In this document: piece after piece, positions 63,187 through 64,000 of the stretch
Position numbering within the stretch: the first letter of the stretch is position 1
Layout: the number at the start of each line of letters is the position of its first letter
Origin: Halanaerobium hydrogeniformans
GTDB lineage: Bacteria; Bacillota; Halanaerobiia; Halanaerobiales; Halanaerobiaceae
Length of the DNA stretch: 64,000 nt
NCBI RefSeq assembly: GCF_000166415.1
Contig: NC_014654.1
Coordinates: 1,054,001-1,118,000 of the forward strand
Direction of reading: 5' to 3'
Notes under the pieces: generated by a model
The model's input: the letters and a program-made list of their open reading frames with translations, nothing else
Database searches by the model: none
What the model was told of the DNA's origin: nothing
Made by a program: the position numbers and the translations under genes

Positions 63187-63421
63187 CAATTTATAATAAA
63201 ATAATACAAAAAACAATTTATTAATACTAAAAGACAATTTAATACCATATTTAAGCTTATATAATTAGCTAATATTTAGAAAATAAAAAAAATATGGAAT
63301 AGAGCAAATAATTCTTACAAGAAAACTGTTTTTTGACAAGGGAATTAGAAGTTTTTTGTGAACAATAATAGATAGGGGCACCGAAAATTTATTTAATTAT
63401 GTTTTGAAAGGAGGGGAATAA

Positions 63422-63691
63422 ATGGCTAGAGAAGCATTAGGCCTGGTGGAAACGATTGGACTTGTTGGTGCTATAGAAGCTGCTGATGCTATGGTTAAGT
63501 CTGCAAATGTTGAGCTGGTAGGATATGAAAAAATCGGTTCAGGTTTGGTTACTGTTATGGTAAGGGGGGATGTAGGAGCTACAAAAGCTGCTACTGATGC
63601 TGGTGCAGCTGCCGGAAGAAAAGTGGGTGAGGTTGTTTCTGTACATGTAATACCAAGACCACACGAAGATGTTAATAAACTTCTTCCGTAA
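63422..63691 (+). CDS. pduA: Bacterial microcompartment shell protein PduA
   Basis: 89 aa single BMC domain, hexamer-forming. [40 protein letters not shown] (KIGSGL lines the PduA pore) and [16 protein letters not shown] match PduA of propanediol-utilising organisms rather than EutM. RBS GGAGGGG. First gene of the operon after a 235-base AT-rich gap that holds a TTGACA at 63333-63338 but no convincing -10. Confidence 0.93.
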   Translation: MAREALGLVETIGLVGAIEAADAMVKSANVELVGYEKIGSGLVTVMVRGDVGATKAATDAGAAAGRKVGEVVSVHVIPRPHEDVNKLLP

Positions 63692-63720
63692 TTTCTAATG
63701 GAGAGGAGGGTTAATCGATA

Positions 63721-64000
63721 TGGAAGAGCAGAAAATTAATGATTTAGTTAATGAAGTCATGAATAGGATTAAAGATGCAGAATCTTCAAATGAGACTGAA
63801 AATAATGAAAAAAATGTAGAAAAAAGCGAAAATAAAAAAGGTGGTGAAGCTAAATTGAATCTGGCTAATGAAGTAACTGAATTTATCGGAACAACTATTG
63901 GAGATACAATTGGTCTTGTAATTGCAAATGTAGATCCTCAATTAAGAGAAATGATGGGTATTGATAAGAAATATCGTTCAATTGGTATATTTAGCGCAAG
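63721..64000 (+). CDS. pduB: Bacterial microcompartment shell protein PduB (3'-truncated)
   Basis: 93 codons to the window end. The N-terminal helix INDLVNEVMNRIKD resembles the PduB extension that attaches enzyme cargo to the shell; an Asn/Glu/Lys linker follows, then the BMC tandem domain start TEFIGTTIGDTIGLVIANVD, PQLREMMGIDKKYRSIGIF. This is PduB-type (trimeric). Start ATG 63721 with GAGAGGAGG. It shows that a propanediol-type or related metabolosome operon continues beyond the window; signature enzymes are not visible. Confidence 0.9.

Noticed and set aside
63333-63366. Sigma-A promoter for pduA
   Set aside because: TTGACA at 63333 is perfect but no acceptable -10 is found at 16-18 bases, so it was not listed as a promoter.
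1-64000. CRISPR arrays, tRNA or rRNA genes, insertion sequences, prophage
   Set aside because: No regularly spaced repeats, cloverleaf sequences, transposase motifs or phage proteins were seen on reading either strand.

Overview
The window is AT-rich, with densely packed, mostly same-strand operons, strong AGGAGG-type ribosome binding sites and many TTG or GTG starts. The gene content suggests an anaerobic, fermentative Firmicute of the Halanaerobiales type. Both extracellular solute-binding proteins have signal peptides without a lipobox cysteine, which fits a cell with an outer membrane and periplasm. The taxonomic call is an inference from protein style; no rRNA gene is present.

Layout. 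(1) 1-7.3 kb: an acetoin/2,3-butanediol operon (E1 alpha, E1 beta, AcoX, a methyltransferase, E2, an internally duplicated VOC protein, butanediol dehydrogenase, SDR). (2) 7.4-13.1 kb: single genes, including a 5'-nucleotidase split into two secreted proteins, the first with a frameshifted signal peptide. (3) 13.3-38.2 kb: the centrepiece, a nearly complete archaeal-type tetrahydromethanopterin (H4MPT)/methanofuran C1 module. It starts with a sigma-54 activator, translationally coupled to H4MPT biosynthesis genes (HisA-like/flavoprotein fusion, DHPS-like protein, DUF447, beta-RFAP synthase). Next comes a sigma-54-type promoter in front of a DUF2193-like protein and methylene-H4MPT dehydrogenase. 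FwdD, FwdB, FwdA, Ftr, FwdC and Mch follow, then cofactor biosynthesis genes (MptN-like, CitG-like, MptA, MfnB, MfnF, MfnE), an ADP-ribosylglycohydrolase, FolP, FolB and FolK, and a convergent MfnD-like ligase. (4) 38.3-45.2 kb: a cation symporter, a SAM-I riboswitch with metY and metA, a 33-residue small ORF with its own promoter and terminator, deoD, hemolysin III, and a short rpoN. (5) 45.2-49.0 kb, minus strand: a peptide ABC transporter without ATPases, whose binding protein has an in-frame TGA. (6) 49.3-59 kb: a WYL regulator, a MIF-like tautomerase, a phosphohexomutase, redox enzymes, a lipid kinase, a sugar-binding protein, a GH-like protein and an MBL-fold pseudogene. (7) 59.1-64 kb: an M50 protease, a PocR-domain sensor kinase with an AraC-type response regulator, and the first two shell genes (pduA, pduB) of a bacterial microcompartment operon cut by the window end.

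How it works together (inference). The C1 module could oxidise methylene-H4MPT through methenyl- and formyl-H4MPT and formyl-methanofuran to CO2 plus reductant, or run in reverse. Unlike the methylotroph hydrolase, its FwdB keeps four cluster cysteines and a presumed Mo/W-ligand cysteine, and a FwdD-like subunit is present, so a real formyl-methanofuran dehydrogenase is plausible. No formaldehyde-activating enzyme is seen. The DUF2193-like protein at the head of the sigma-54 transcript is the best candidate for C1 entry. A sigma-54 activator, a candidate promoter, upstream repeats and rpoN are all within the window.
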